IMG/VR virus record: IMGVR_UViG_3300042384_000415
Span: 1-49,248 of that record
Origin: a virus
Direction: 5' to 3' (one strand)
DNA: 49,248 bases
Each line of letters starts with the position of its first letter. Position 1 is the first letter of the stretch. Of the stretch, positions 1 through 8,254 are shown piece after piece. Position numbers and translations under genes: made by a program. The notes under the pieces are model-generated. The model worked only from the letters and a program-made list of their open reading frames with translations, did not search any database and had not been told where the DNA came from.

Positions 1-585
1 GAAGGCGTGTATGTGCCCCAGAAGGACGGCAAGGACTACTACAATGCTGGCGTGCGTTACACCAAGCGTTTTGCTGAGGGCGGGGAAGCAACGAACGAGA
101 ACGTCCGAACCCTTCGTTCTATTGACGTCACCCCTGAAGACAAACTTCCTATGAGAAAAAAGGAAGTAGGCCACCCCAACGAGTACGTTGACACTGTAGC
201 GCGTTGGGGCCGTAAGGGCCAAGAAGGCTTTGCTACAATGATAGGGCTAGGTGACGAGGTTAAGTTTGCCAATGCCATACCTGAGTACTATTTTCCTAAG
301 GACGAACAGTTAGATGGTCGTGGCGACGCGATGCGTCATATGTTGTTACAGGCACAGATAACGAAGAAGCTAGGTAGGACACCTGCGGAGATTGCAAGCT
401 ACATCCACGAGAACTGGCTCACTGGCGGTCAGTCGAAGGAAGAAAAAGCAATGGACGAGGCCAATGATGCGTTAGGCATGGACATTGGATCACGGGCCAC
501 GGACAAGGCAGACATGGCCTACCAAGCGTTACAGGCAATCAAGGCCGGGCAAGCAAAAACTATTGCAAAGAAAACAAAGAAGTAA
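1..585 (+). CDS. Partial C-terminal part of a virion-associated or hypothetical protein, DUF6973-like
   Basis: The reading frame is open from the first base, so the gene very likely begins outside the window; the first internal start-like codon is GTG at 7. The visible 194 residues start with a Tyr/Lys-rich segment and then carry a motif with DAMRHMLLQAQ, HENWLTGG and KAMDEANDALGMDIG. That arrangement of RH, HE and MD-N-G resembles DUF6973-like domains, where His, Glu and Asp may form a polar cluster; I infer this from memory of the pattern. The tail is Lys-rich. It lies just upstream of the portal gene, where terminase or small head genes usually sit, but shows no ATPase or nuclease motif. 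Function unknown. Confidence 0.6.
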   Translation, partial: EGVYVPQKDGKDYYNAGVRYTKRFAEGGEATNENVRTLRSIDVTPEDKLPMRKKEVGHPNEYVDTVARWGRKGQEGFATMIGLGDEVKFANAIPEYYFPKDEQLDGRGDAMRHMLLQAQITKKLGRTPAEIASYIHENWLTGGQSKEEKAMDEANDALGMDIGSRATDKADMAYQALQAIKAGQAKTIAKKTKK

Positions 586-588
586 CAC

Positions 589-618
589 TTGCGTAAGATA
601 GTATATTCCAAGTACACT
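589..618 (+). promoter_or_regulatory. Candidate sigma70-type promoter upstream of the portal gene
   Basis: The 80-base gap between the first gene and portal holds TTGCGT at 589-594 and TACACT at 613-618, 18 bases apart. An alternative pair, TTCCAA at 606-611 and TATACT at 630-635, also has an 18-base spacer. The TTGC/TACACT layout recurs at two other gene-module boundaries in this window, which supports it. It would give a transcript for the head module starting near 625. Confidence 0.4.
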
Positions 619-665
619 ACGGGAAATGATATACTGTACTGCTAAAAATACTCGGACAATATCCT

Positions 666-3056
666 ATGCCAATTGACAAAGTAGTTAACCAAGCCCCTGA
701 AACATCCATTGAGATTGAACAAGAGGGCTTGCCTGAGATTGAAATCGTCCTTGAAGACGACGGCGGGGCTACGATTGAGATGGGCGAAGACGAAGCGGGC
801 GACGTAGAATTCCACGCCAACCTGGCAGAAGTCATTGACGAAGACGATTTAAACCGTATGTCAATAGACTTATTGGCATTATTTGAGGCCGACAAGGCGT
901 CTCGTGCTGATTGGGAACAGGTTTATGCCAAGGGCCTTGAGCTGTTAGGCTTGAAAGTCGAAGAACGCACCAAGCCATTCCGTGGCGCAGCCGGTGCAGT
1001 GCATCCAATGTTGACAGAAGCGGTAGTCCAGTTCCAATCGCAAGCGATGAAGGAGCTAATGCCAGCAGACGGACCTGTTAGAACTCAGGTTTTGGGCAAG
1101 GAAACGATAGAAAAACTACAGCAAGCGTCACGTGTTCAAGATTTCATGAACTACGAACTGACCACAGTGATGGAAGAGTACACTCCAGAGATGGACCAAG
1201 CACTTTTCTACCTAGGTTACGGTGGTTCTGTGTTCAAAAAAGTGTATTTTAATGCACAATTAGACAGAATGGTGAGCAAGTTAGTGCTTGCTGACGACTT
1301 ATACATCCCTTACACCGGCTCAAGCGTCATGAGCCAATGCCCACGGATCACGCACCGCGTGCCAATGGACGCAAACGAGTTCAGAAAACGCGTTATAGCG
1401 GGCGAATACTTGGATTTAGACATCCAACCAGAGACTACTGACCCCAATCAAGACCAAATCCAAGAAGGCGTGGACCGTCAAACAGGTTTAAACCCTTCTG
1501 ACCAAGCTGAAGAAGTGTTTTTACTTGAATTCCAAGTGGATTATGACATTCCAGGCTTTGAAGACACCGACGAAGACGGTGAACCGACAGGAATTAAGCT
1601 TCCATACGTCGTAACGCTTGACGAAGTGAGCGGTAAAGTGCTTGGCGTGCGTCGTAACTGGAAAGAAGGCGACGAATTGAAACGTCGTTGCAATTATTTT
1701 GTGCATTATGTGTTGATCGAGGGCCTTGGTGCGTATGGCTTGGGCTTTGTTCACTTAATCGGCAGCCTTTCTAAGACAGCAACCGCTGCATTACGTCAAT
1801 TAATTGATGCAGGTACGTTCTCTAACCTACCAGCAGGGTTCAAGGCCAAAGGCGCACGGATCGCGGACAGTGATACACCAATCCAACCAGGCGAATGGCG
1901 TGACATGGACGCTGGTGGCGCTGAATTGCAGGGTTCTTTATTACCATTACCGTATAAAGAGCCTAGCCAAACACTGTTCCAGTTATTAGGCTTCACTGTA
2001 GACGCGGGTAAACGCCTTGCAAGCATCGCGGACATGCAAGTTGGTGACGGCAATCAGAATGCAGCGGTCGGAACAACGATTGCATTGCTAGAGCGGGGCT
2101 CAATGGTGATGTCTGCCATCCATAAACGCTTACATTACGCACAAAAACTAGAATTCCAATTGCTTGCCAAAGGTTTTGGCGAGTACTTACCCAAAGAGTA
2201 CCCATATGACGTACCGGGTGCCAGCCGTAAGATCAAAAAAGCAGACTTCGACAACATGGTTGCAGTACTTCCTGTTGCCGACCCTAACATATTCTCTACA
2301 GCACAGCGTATAACCCTTGCACAAACACAGCTACAGCTTGCGCAGGCGGCCCCACAGATGCATAACATGTACGAGGCATACTACCGGGTCTACACAGCCC
2401 TGAACGTGCGTGATATCGACGGCATATTGCGTCCACAGAGCTCACAAATGCCTAAGGACCCAGCGACAGAGAATGCTGACGTATTGGATACGATGGAATT
2501 GAAAGCATTTGCTGGTCAACAGCATGATGCACACATTGAAGCGCACTTACGCATGGGCATGTCGCCAATGTTGCAGGCGAATCCTATGTCTGCCTCTATC
2601 CTGCAGAAACATATCCTACAACACATCCGAATCAAAGCGGAAGAGGACGTGGAAGCAGAATTGTTCCAGGCTTACGGTACGGACCCAGACGGAATGGTGT
2701 CAATAATTCAAAAAGAAGGCATGATTGCATTGAAGGTAGCGCAATCCATGGCTGACGTTAAAACATTGCAGGATCAAATCGCTGGTGCAGGTGCGCCTCC
2801 TGTTGACCCAGTAGTTGAACTTAAGAAACAAGAGTTGGATCAACGTGCTAAGGCTGACGCGGCGGATGCAGAGAATAACCAGCAGAAATTGGAACTCCAA
2901 CAGCAGAAACTGAAACAAGAAGCGCAAGATGACCAAGCCAGCATTGCATCTCAGGATGCAATTGCAGAGGAACGTGCTGCTATTGCCCGTGAGCGCTTGG
3001 CCATTATGGAACAACAGATGTTAGGTCAACAGCAAGGAGATAACAATGCCGCTTAA
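666..3056 (+). CDS. Portal protein (P22-like head-tail connector)
   Basis: A protein of 796 residues, slightly longer than P22 gp1 (725). It forms the dodecameric ring at the capsid vertex through which DNA is packaged and ejected. The N-terminal 60 residues are very acidic. The core contains the segment RGAAGAVHPMLTEAVVQFQSQ followed by KELMPADGPVRTQV, DQALFYLGYGGSVFKKVY and a DDLYIPY motif, which is typical of portal proteins from P22-like and marine podoviruses. The last ~100 residues are a Gln/Lys/Glu-rich coiled coil. The ATG at 666 has only a weak Shine-Dalgarno sequence. The 3' end overlaps the next small gene by 11 bases. Confidence 0.9.
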   Translation: MPIDKVVNQAPETSIEIEQEGLPEIEIVLEDDGGATIEMGEDEAGDVEFHANLAEVIDEDDLNRMSIDLLALFEADKASRADWEQVYAKGLELLGLKVEERTKPFRGAAGAVHPMLTEAVVQFQSQAMKELMPADGPVRTQVLGKETIEKLQQASRVQDFMNYELTTVMEEYTPEMDQALFYLGYGGSVFKKVYFNAQLDRMVSKLVLADDLYIPYTGSSVMSQCPRITHRVPMDANEFRKRVIAGEYLDLDIQPETTDPNQDQIQEGVDRQTGLNPSDQAEEVFLLEFQVDYDIPGFEDTDEDGEPTGIKLPYVVTLDEVSGKVLGVRRNWKEGDELKRRCNYFVHYVLIEGLGAYGLGFVHLIGSLSKTATAALRQLIDAGTFSNLPAGFKAKGARIADSDTPIQPGEWRDMDAGGAELQGSLLPLPYKEPSQTLFQLLGFTVDAGKRLASIADMQVGDGNQNAAVGTTIALLERGSMVMSAIHKRLHYAQKLEFQLLAKGFGEYLPKEYPYDVPGASRKIKKADFDNMVAVLPVADPNIFSTAQRITLAQTQLQLAQAAPQMHNMYEAYYRVYTALNVRDIDGILRPQSSQMPKDPATENADVLDTMELKAFAGQQHDAHIEAHLRMGMSPMLQANPMSASILQKHILQHIRIKAEEDVEAELFQAYGTDPDGMVSIIQKEGMIALKVAQSMADVKTLQDQIAGAGAPPVDPVVELKKQELDQRAKADAADAENNQQKLELQQQKLKQEAQDDQASIASQDAIAEERAAIARERLAIMEQQMLGQQQGDNNAA

Positions 3057-3306
3057 AAAAGGTACTAGCAAGAAAACCATATCTAGCAACATCGGTACGT
3101 TGGTAGGGGACTTTAAAGAGTCTGGCAAGATTGGTACCAGCAAACCAGCGTCAAAGGCTAAGGCCGTAAAGCAGGCCGTTGCGATTGCGTATAGCAAAGC
3201 TGGCAAGGCTAAGCCTACTAAGATGAAAAAAGGTGGCGATGCTATGACCAGCACTGTGACCTATGTTAAGAAAAAAGATGGTAATAAACCAGTAAAGATT
3301 TGTTAA
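3046..3306 (+). CDS. Small Lys-rich basic protein (DUF6496-like)
   Basis: The protein has 86 residues and about a quarter are Lys. The ATG is preceded by AAGGAG with good spacing inside the end of the portal gene. The segment KAVKQAVAIAYSKAGKAK resembles the DUF6496-type small phage/bacterial proteins (pattern K-Q-A-x-A-I-A-x-S-x-A-G), known only as uncharacterised. The motif KMKKGGDAM recurs in altered form at the C-terminus of the 68-residue protein at 8515. Its location beside portal and its basic charge would suit a nucleic-acid or virion-associated role, but that is inference. Confidence 0.7.
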   Translation: MPLKKGTSKKTISSNIGTLVGDFKESGKIGTSKPASKAKAVKQAVAIAYSKAGKAKPTKMKKGGDAMTSTVTYVKKKDGNKPVKIC

Positions 3307-3321
3307 ATAGTTTTAAGCCTA

Positions 3322-3350
3322 CAGACGAGGGCTCTTGATCGTCTGCCTTT
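3322..3350 (+). terminator. Possible weak intrinsic terminator
   Basis: A 7-bp perfect stem (CAGACGA at 3322-3328 with TCGTCTG at 3339-3345), a 10-base loop, then CCTTTTA. The T run is short and starts two bases after the stem, so termination would be partial at best; it may instead be an RNA-processing or attenuation hairpin between two head genes. Confidence 0.35.
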
Positions 3351-3368
3351 TACATGGAAGATTGAACC

Positions 3369-3563
3369 ATGCTTGAATATGCAGAAAGACTTCTTAAGGA
3401 AGTTAGAAAGTTACAGTCGGACTCCGAAGCCATTGTGCTGAACGGAACCATTGCCAACATGGAGCGTTATCGCTTTATGATGGGGCGTCTAGAAGGCTTA
3501 AAACTCATAGAGGACATGATCAAGGAATCCTTGAACGCAAGTCCTGATGACTTAGATTTTTAA
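3369..3563 (+). CDS. Small helical protein of unknown function in the head module
   Basis: A 64-residue protein predicted by eye to be nearly all helix, with Leu/Ile/Met heptad-like spacing (MLEYAERLLKEV, then YRFMMGRLEGLKLIEDMIKES). The ATG follows GGAAG by eight bases. It lies between portal and the co-chaperonin gene on the same strand, so it is probably co-transcribed with head genes. The motif RYRFMMGRLEGL resembles small conserved phage proteins found next to portal genes, but I cannot assign a function. Confidence 0.65.
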   Translation: MLEYAERLLKEVRKLQSDSEAIVLNGTIANMERYRFMMGRLEGLKLIEDMIKESLNASPDDLDF

Positions 3564-3577
3564 CCGTGGAGACCCTT

Positions 3578-4048
3578 ATGGCAGAAGAAGAAACAAAGAA
3601 CCTAACAGCGCTAGAAAAGAAGTGGCTAGAGAATGAGCAGAATAAACAGCCGTCTATTGACGATGCTTACAATGCTGACGGTCAGTTCGACCCATCCCTG
3701 ATACCAGAGGAGGCCATAAGCCGTATTCCTCGTCCTACAGGATGGCGTGTAGCAATATTGCCTTATCGTGGCGCAGAACGCACGAAAAGCGGTATTGTGA
3801 TAGCAGAAGAAACTCAGAAACGTACGCAGCTGGCTACCAATTGTGGCTACGTATTAAGCTTGGGTGATTTAGCCTACAAAGACGAATCCAAATTCCCATT
3901 CGGCGCATGGTGCAAAGAAGGCGATTGGATTATTTTTGGCAGGTACGCAGGTTCACGTATTTCTATCGATGGTGGTGAAATCCGTTTTTTAAACGATGAT
4001 GAAATCTTGGGCATTGTAAATTCCCCAGAAGACATCTTGCATATGTAA
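3578..4048 (+). CDS. GroES-like co-chaperonin
   Basis: The reading frame extends up to a GTG at 3566, but ATG at 3578 has GGAG six bases upstream and gives MAEEETKNL, so I choose it (156 residues). After a ~45-residue acidic N-terminal extension comes a Cpn10 fold signature: PRPTGWRVAILPYRGAERT, KSGIVIAEETQ, a GYVLSLGDLAYKD strand, GDWIIFGRYAGSRI and a C-terminal DDEILGIV. In the GroES family the segment after the first strand is the mobile loop that binds GroEL; here it is ERTKSGIVIAEE. Phage versions (T4 gp31, CocO-like proteins) help host GroEL fold the capsid protein. No GroEL is present here, so it must pair with host GroEL. It sits just before scaffold and capsid genes, as expected. Confidence 0.82.
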   Translation: MAEEETKNLTALEKKWLENEQNKQPSIDDAYNADGQFDPSLIPEEAISRIPRPTGWRVAILPYRGAERTKSGIVIAEETQKRTQLATNCGYVLSLGDLAYKDESKFPFGAWCKEGDWIIFGRYAGSRISIDGGEIRFLNDDEILGIVNSPEDILHM

Positions 4049-4061
4049 GGAGTAGAAAGAT

Positions 4062-4967
4062 ATGGCTGAAGAATTAGATTTTAAGGTAGGAGAGGAAGAC
4101 GAAAGTTCAGCGACTGTCGAGATTGATAAAGACGGTGGCTCTGAACTCGTTGAGAATGAAGCGTCGGCAGCGCCTATTGTAGAGACGGAAACGGCTCAAG
4201 CACAAGGCGAAGAGCTAGACGTATACAGCGAAAAGGTAAAGAAACGTATTGACAAGCTTACAGCGCGTCTGCGTGAGACCGAACGTCGCGAACAAGCCGC
4301 TTTGGAATACGCGAAAAGCGTACAAGAAAAGGCCCAGGCTTACGAACAACAAGCGTATCAATCTGACAATGCCCGTCTAGGCGAAGCAAAGAGCCGTATT
4401 GAAACGCAATCTGTAGCGCTAAAACAGATTATCCGTAAGGCACGTGAAGAAGGCGATTACGATACTGAAATCGAAGCGCAAGAACGCTTGATGGAAATTC
4501 AACTGGAACAACGCAGCTTGTCTGACATTGCTTCTCGTCGTCAAGTGGCTCAAGAGCAGGCACAACAGCCCGTTCAACAGCAAGCGCAGCAACCTGTTCA
4601 GCAACAACGCCCTGCCTACGACCCTAAAGCAGAAGCGTGGGCCGAGGAGAACGAATGGTATGGCAAGAACGTTGCAATGACACACGCGGCTCAAGGCATA
4701 CATAAACAGCTAGTTTTAGCAGAAAGATTTGACCCAAACTCAGATGAGTATTATGATGAGCTAAATAATAGATTGCGCGAGGCATTCCCTACGCAATTTA
4801 ATACGAAAACCAGGACCAACCGACCCGTGCAAACGGTTGCGCCTGCATCCAGGTCTTCTGGAGTAAATAACGCACGCCGCACTGTCCGGTTATCACCGAG
4901 TCAAGTTGCGATTGCTAAAAAATTGGGTGTTCCGTTAGAAGAATACGCCAAATACGTTAAGGAGTAA
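4062..4967 (+). CDS. Putative scaffolding / capsid assembly protein
   Basis: A 301-residue highly charged protein with no hydrophobic segments. The first ~50 residues are acidic, residues ~55-170 form a long coiled coil (KVKKRIDKLTARLRETERRE and onward), residues ~170-195 are a Gln/Pro/Val repeat (QAQQPVQQQAQQPVQQQ), and the C-terminus is basic (RRTVRLSPSQVAIAKKLG). Acidic start, coiled coil and basic capsid-binding tail are the usual architecture of phage scaffolds. It lies two genes upstream of the capsid gene. The ATG has an AAGGAG 12 bases upstream. The function is inferred from architecture and position. Confidence 0.72.
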   Translation: MAEELDFKVGEEDESSATVEIDKDGGSELVENEASAAPIVETETAQAQGEELDVYSEKVKKRIDKLTARLRETERREQAALEYAKSVQEKAQAYEQQAYQSDNARLGEAKSRIETQSVALKQIIRKAREEGDYDTEIEAQERLMEIQLEQRSLSDIASRRQVAQEQAQQPVQQQAQQPVQQQRPAYDPKAEAWAEENEWYGKNVAMTHAAQGIHKQLVLAERFDPNSDEYYDELNNRLREAFPTQFNTKTRTNRPVQTVAPASRSSGVNNARRTVRLSPSQVAIAKKLGVPLEEYAKYVKE

Positions 4968-4971
4968 TAAA

Positions 4972-5457
4972 ATGAGTCAAGATACCAATGTGCCAAAACT
5001 TAATCGCAGTGCCCGTGAGACCGATTCTCGCGAAACTACTGCGCGTCGCAAATCTTGGGCCCCTCCTTCACGATTGGATGCGCCTCCTGCGCCTCCTGGA
5101 TACAAGCACCGTTGGATACGTGCAGAGTCTGGTGGACAAGAAGACCGTATTAACGTCACGGGTAAATTACGTGAAGGTTATGAATTAGTACGTTCTGATG
5201 AGTACCCAGAGTTCAGCAGTCCTTCAGTAGACGATGGCCGACATGCTGGTGTTATCAGCGTGGGAGGTCTTATGCTTGCACGAATCCCAGAGGAGACAGC
5301 AGCAGAACGCCGTGCGTATTATGAATCACGCACCCATGATCAATTATTGGCTGTCGATAACGATTTAAGTAAATCAAATGGACATTCGTCCATGCGAATT
5401 CAAAATCCTACTCGTCAGACCCGTGTATCGTTCGGCGGACCTAAATCCTCCGAATAA
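4972..5457 (+). CDS. Conserved hypothetical head-module protein
   Basis: The protein has 161 residues with a disordered, Arg/Pro-rich N-terminus (RRKSWAPPSRLDAPPAPPG) followed by a compact part with YKHRWIRAES and VISVGGLMLARIPEE. The pattern 'P-P-G-x-x-H-R-W-I-R' and 'L-x-R-I-P-E-E' occurs in uncharacterised proteins next to capsid genes in marine podo- and myoviruses, as I recall them. An AAGGAG lies close before the ATG. It probably belongs to capsid assembly, possibly as an accessory scaffold or minor head protein; no enzymatic motif is visible. Confidence 0.65.
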   Translation: MSQDTNVPKLNRSARETDSRETTARRKSWAPPSRLDAPPAPPGYKHRWIRAESGGQEDRINVTGKLREGYELVRSDEYPEFSSPSVDDGRHAGVISVGGLMLARIPEETAAERRAYYESRTHDQLLAVDNDLSKSNGHSSMRIQNPTRQTRVSFGGPKSSE

Positions 5458-5479
5458 CTTAATTTAAGGAAATGACAAA

Positions 5480-6061
5480 ATGGCAAACGTAGATAAAGCC
5501 TTTGGTCTTCGTGCAATGGGGAACCTTTCAGCTACTGGTGCGCAAGCTCAGTACGGTTTCACAATCGCAGACAACCAAGCAGGCGCAATTTTCCAAGGCG
5601 ACTTGGTAACAGTTTATGATGGTTATTTAGTAGCATTCAACCCAGCGTCACACACTGCAGCAGTAGGCGTGTTCAACGGTTGTAACTACATTGACCCAAC
5701 AACAGGTAAACCTATCTGGAAGAACTACTATCCAGGCAGCGTTAACATCACTCAAGGTACTATCCAAGCTGATGTTATCGATGATCCAGCACAACTATTC
5801 ATCATTCAATGCGACGAAGGCTTAACACAAGCTCAAATCGGTATGAACGCTGATGTAGCTGTAGGCTCAGGCAACACAACAACAGGTCAATCTGCATACG
5901 AATTGGATTCATCAACAATTGGTAAAGATGCAGCTTTGAACTTGAAAATCGTTGGTTTATACAACGTTCCAGGCAACGAATTCGGCACTAACGCCGTTGC
6001 TGTTGTAAAAATCAATGAACATCTATTCGGCAGCGCTGGCGTTGCTGGTCAAGGAGCTTAA
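5480..6061 (+). CDS. Putative capsid decoration or head accessory protein
   Basis: A 193-residue beta-rich protein of low charge beginning MANVDKAFGLRAMGNLSATG. It has many Gly, Ala, Asn and Val residues and a central GVFNGCNYIDPTTGKP segment. Proteins of this type sit directly upstream of gpT-like capsid genes in many aquatic phages and are usually annotated as virion structural proteins. The codon choice is strongly polarised toward a subset (for example many CAA, ACA and GTT codons), as in the capsid gene that follows, which fits high expression. The capsid gene starts two bases after its stop codon. Confidence 0.7.
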   Translation: MANVDKAFGLRAMGNLSATGAQAQYGFTIADNQAGAIFQGDLVTVYDGYLVAFNPASHTAAVGVFNGCNYIDPTTGKPIWKNYYPGSVNITQGTIQADVIDDPAQLFIIQCDEGLTQAQIGMNADVAVGSGNTTTGQSAYELDSSTIGKDAALNLKIVGLYNVPGNEFGTNAVAVVKINEHLFGSAGVAGQGA

Positions 6062-6063
6062 TC

Positions 6064-6972
6064 ATGGCAATTTCACGTTCCCAACTAGTAAAAGAACTTG
6101 AGCCAGGCCTGAACGCATTGTTCGGTATGGAATACAAGGGTTACGAAAAAGAGCACGAGCAAATCTACGACATCGAAACTTCTGACCGTGCGTTTGAAGA
6201 AGAGGTAATGTTGTCTGGCTTCGGTGAAGCTCCTGTTAAAACTGAGGGTGCTGGCGTTTCATACGACAATGCTCAAGAAGTTTACACAGCTCGCTACACA
6301 CACGAAACTATTGCTTTGGCTTATTCATTAACTGAAGAAGCTGTTGAAGATAACTTGTATGCATCACTTGCTGCTCGTTACACCAAAGCATTAGCTCGTT
6401 CAATGGCAACAACAAAACAAATCAAAGCAGCAGCCGTGTTAAACGGTGCGTTCACCACAGCAATCGGTGGCGACGGCAAACCTTTGTGTGCAACTGACCA
6501 CCCAACATTGTCTGGTCCAGATCTACGCAACGAGTTGTCAACTCCAGCTGACTTAAGCGAAACATCACTTGAGCAAGCTTTGATTGACATCGCAGCATTC
6601 ACTGATGAGCGTGGTTTGAAAATCGCTGTTCGTGGTTTAAAATTGATTGTTCCTAAAGAACTACAATTTACCTCAGACCGCATCTTGAAATCTACTCTAC
6701 GTGTTGGTACTGCTGATAACGATATCAACGCTATCAAAAACATGGGTATGGTTCCACAAGGCTACACAGTAAACCATTACTTAACAGACCCAGACGCTTG
6801 GTTCATCAAAACTGATGCTCCTAACGGCATGAAAATGTTTGAACGTGTTGCGTTCAAAACTGGTTTTGAAGGTGATTTTGATACTGGTAACGTACGTTAC
6901 AAAGCACGTGAGCGTTATAGCTTCGGTTACAGCGATCCACGCGGCATCTTCGGTTCACCAGGTACACCTTAA
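6064..6972 (+). CDS. Major capsid protein, Mu gpT-like HK97 fold
   Basis: A 302-residue protein, close to Mu gpT (about 305). It starts MAISRSQLVKELEPGLNALFG, with the motifs YDIETSDRAFEEEVMLSGFG, YTHETIALAYSLTEEAVEDN, LCATDHPTLSG and a C-terminal RYKARERYSFGYSDPRGIFGS, all characteristic of the Mu gpT-like major head subunit family. It forms the icosahedral shell. AAGGAG precedes the ATG and the gene is immediately followed by the strongest intrinsic terminator in the window, consistent with a highly expressed gene at the end of the head transcript. Confidence 0.92.
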   Translation: MAISRSQLVKELEPGLNALFGMEYKGYEKEHEQIYDIETSDRAFEEEVMLSGFGEAPVKTEGAGVSYDNAQEVYTARYTHETIALAYSLTEEAVEDNLYASLAARYTKALARSMATTKQIKAAAVLNGAFTTAIGGDGKPLCATDHPTLSGPDLRNELSTPADLSETSLEQALIDIAAFTDERGLKIAVRGLKLIVPKELQFTSDRILKSTLRVGTADNDINAIKNMGMVPQGYTVNHYLTDPDAWFIKTDAPNGMKMFERVAFKTGFEGDFDTGNVRYKARERYSFGYSDPRGIFGSPGTP

Positions 6973-6995
6973 TTCAACGGTAATACGTAGAATGG

Positions 6996-7020
6996 AAAGC
7001 CACCTTCGGGTGGCTTTTTT
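6996..7020 (+). terminator. Intrinsic terminator after the capsid gene
   Basis: A 9-bp perfect stem AAAGCCACC / GGTGGCTTT closes on the very stable C(TTCG)G tetraloop at 7005-7008 and runs into a T tract ending at 7020. This is a textbook rho-independent terminator and the clearest one in the window. It separates the head module from the neck/tail module. Confidence 0.92.
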
Positions 7021-7021
7021 A

Positions 7022-7062
7022 TTGCAAAAAGACCTTTTATTTTTATGTAGATAGTGTATATT
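7022..7062 (+). promoter_or_regulatory. Possible promoter for the neck/tail module
   Basis: The 132 bases between the terminator and the next ATG hold TTGCAA at 7022 and a TATATT at 7057-7062, but the spacing between them is too long for one sigma70 promoter; TAGATA at 7048 gives a 20-base spacer. A short hairpin (CCGG at 7072 with CCGG at 7083) lies further down. A promoter is expected here because of the terminator, but I cannot fix its elements. Confidence 0.2.
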
Positions 7063-7152
7063 GTGAGTATTCCGGGATTTATCCGGCTTATTAGACTGTC
7101 CCGGCAGACGCATACAAGACTAATAAGCTTAACTTTGTATGGAGAAATTCAA

Positions 7153-7470
7153 ATGGCATCAACCACCTTCACAGGCCCGGTCACCAGTTTAAATGGTTTC
7201 GTGGGCGAAATCACTGGCGCAGTTACAGGTAACGTAACTGGTAACGTAACTGGTAACGTAACAGGCAATCTTACAGGTAAAGTATCATCTACAACTGCAA
7301 CATCAGTAACATTGGGCGCAATTGCCAATGCTGTTAATACAACAGGCAAAGTTTTAGGCACAACACTTTACAACACAACAACTAAAACATTCTATGTAGC
7401 TCAAGGTCCAGCAACAGCAGCTGTATGGATTGATTCTTCTGATGGTACAACTACTATCTCACCAGCTTAA
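7153..7470 (+). CDS. Small virion protein with GNVT tandem repeats
   Basis: The frame extends upstream to 7054 but ATG at 7153 has GGAG seven bases before it and starts a sensible protein, MASTTFTGPVTSLNGFVGEI, of 105 residues. Residues ~22-40 consist of TGNV/TGNL repeats encoded by a 12-base tandem repeat. The rest is Thr/Val/Ala-rich beta sequence ending WIDSSDGTTTISPA. Similar 'TGxVTGNVTGN' segments occur in fibre- or head-decoration-like phage proteins. It is probably surface exposed; function unknown. Confidence 0.7.
   Translation: MASTTFTGPVTSLNGFVGEITGAVTGNVTGNVTGNVTGNLTGKVSSTTATSVTLGAIANAVNTTGKVLGTTLYNTTTKTFYVAQGPATAAVWIDSSDGTTTISPA
7216..7287 (+). repeat. 12-base tandem repeat coding for TGNV units
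   Basis: Six 12-base units lie in frame inside the small virion gene. Units at 7228-7239, 7240-7251 and 7252-7263 are nearly identical (GGTAACGTAACT/A); the flanking units are diverged copies. Copy number could change by slippage without breaking the frame. Confidence 0.85.
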
Positions 7471-7501
7471 TTTTAACTTCTAACTTTAAAGGAGTTAAAT
7501 T

Positions 7502-8254
7502 ATGTCTACGGTATCATCAATCACCCGTGTCGGAGTATACGAGCCATTTGACCTACAAGTTGCACGTGGTCAAATATCATGGCATAGCACAGTTAACATT
7601 TACGGTTATGGTGCTGCAATAACTACTTCAACTATTCCAGCGTGGGAAAATGCAACAGCATACACATTTCCTGTTTCCGCTGCGGTAATGAACTTAGTGA
7701 GCACTATTAATACAGGGGCAGATAAAACCGGTTCAACTATTTTAATTCAGGGCCTAGATGCAAGTTACGCACTGCAATCAGAGACACTGACATTAAATGG
7801 TACAACCGTTGTTCCTACAACTAAATCGTATTTACGTATTAATAGCATTTCAACAACAGCAGGGGCTCCTACAGGGGTAATAACATTAAAAGACCTGACT
7901 AATACCACGACCTATGCGCAAATAACAGCGGGTTTTGGTCGTAGTCAAATGTCTATTTACACGGTTCCAGCGGGATATACGTTTCTATTAAGTCGTATTG
8001 ACTCTTATACTTCTGCAAATGGAAGTTCTGCTGATTTTATTACCTACAGCAATACAACGTATGCATCAAATGGCGTTATTCAGTATACACAACAAGCTCC
8101 ATTTGTAAATAATTACCATGCACAACGAGTAATGCCGCGTCCTTTCCTTGAGAAAACTGATGTTGTATTGCGCTTTAAGTCAAGTGCAAATACCTATGTT
8201 GTTGCGATCGCAGCTGAAGGATATTTAATTAAGAACGATGGTAGTGCTGCATAA
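7502..8254 (+). CDS. Beta-rich virion structural protein
   Basis: A 250-residue protein rich in Thr, Ser, Tyr and Ala with few charged residues, starting MSTVSSITRVGVYEPFDLQV. Segments such as GRSQMSIYTVPAGYTFLLSR and the repeated alternating polar/hydrophobic pattern suggest a beta-sandwich. 'Y-T-V-P-A-G-Y-T-x-x-L-x-R' recurs in aquatic phage structural proteins of unknown detail. AAGGAG precedes the ATG. It is the first large gene of the neck/tail module and could be a head fibre or decoration protein. Confidence 0.65.
   Translation: MSTVSSITRVGVYEPFDLQVARGQISWHSTVNIYGYGAAITTSTIPAWENATAYTFPVSAAVMNLVSTINTGADKTGSTILIQGLDASYALQSETLTLNGTTVVPTTKSYLRINSISTTAGAPTGVITLKDLTNTTTYAQITAGFGRSQMSIYTVPAGYTFLLSRIDSYTSANGSSADFITYSNTTYASNGVIQYTQQAPFVNNYHAQRVMPRPFLEKTDVVLRFKSSANTYVVAIAAEGYLIKNDGSAA

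Noticed and set aside
6378-6743. 121-codon minus-strand frame inside the capsid gene
   Set aside because: Shadow of a highly biased gene; no ribosome site and no operon partner.
7054-7152. Longer upstream start for the GNVT repeat protein
   Set aside because: The added residues have odd composition and no ribosome site; ATG 7153 has GGAG well placed.
7216-7287. CRISPR-like repeat array
   Set aside because: Units are 12 bases, directly adjacent without spacers and in coding frame.
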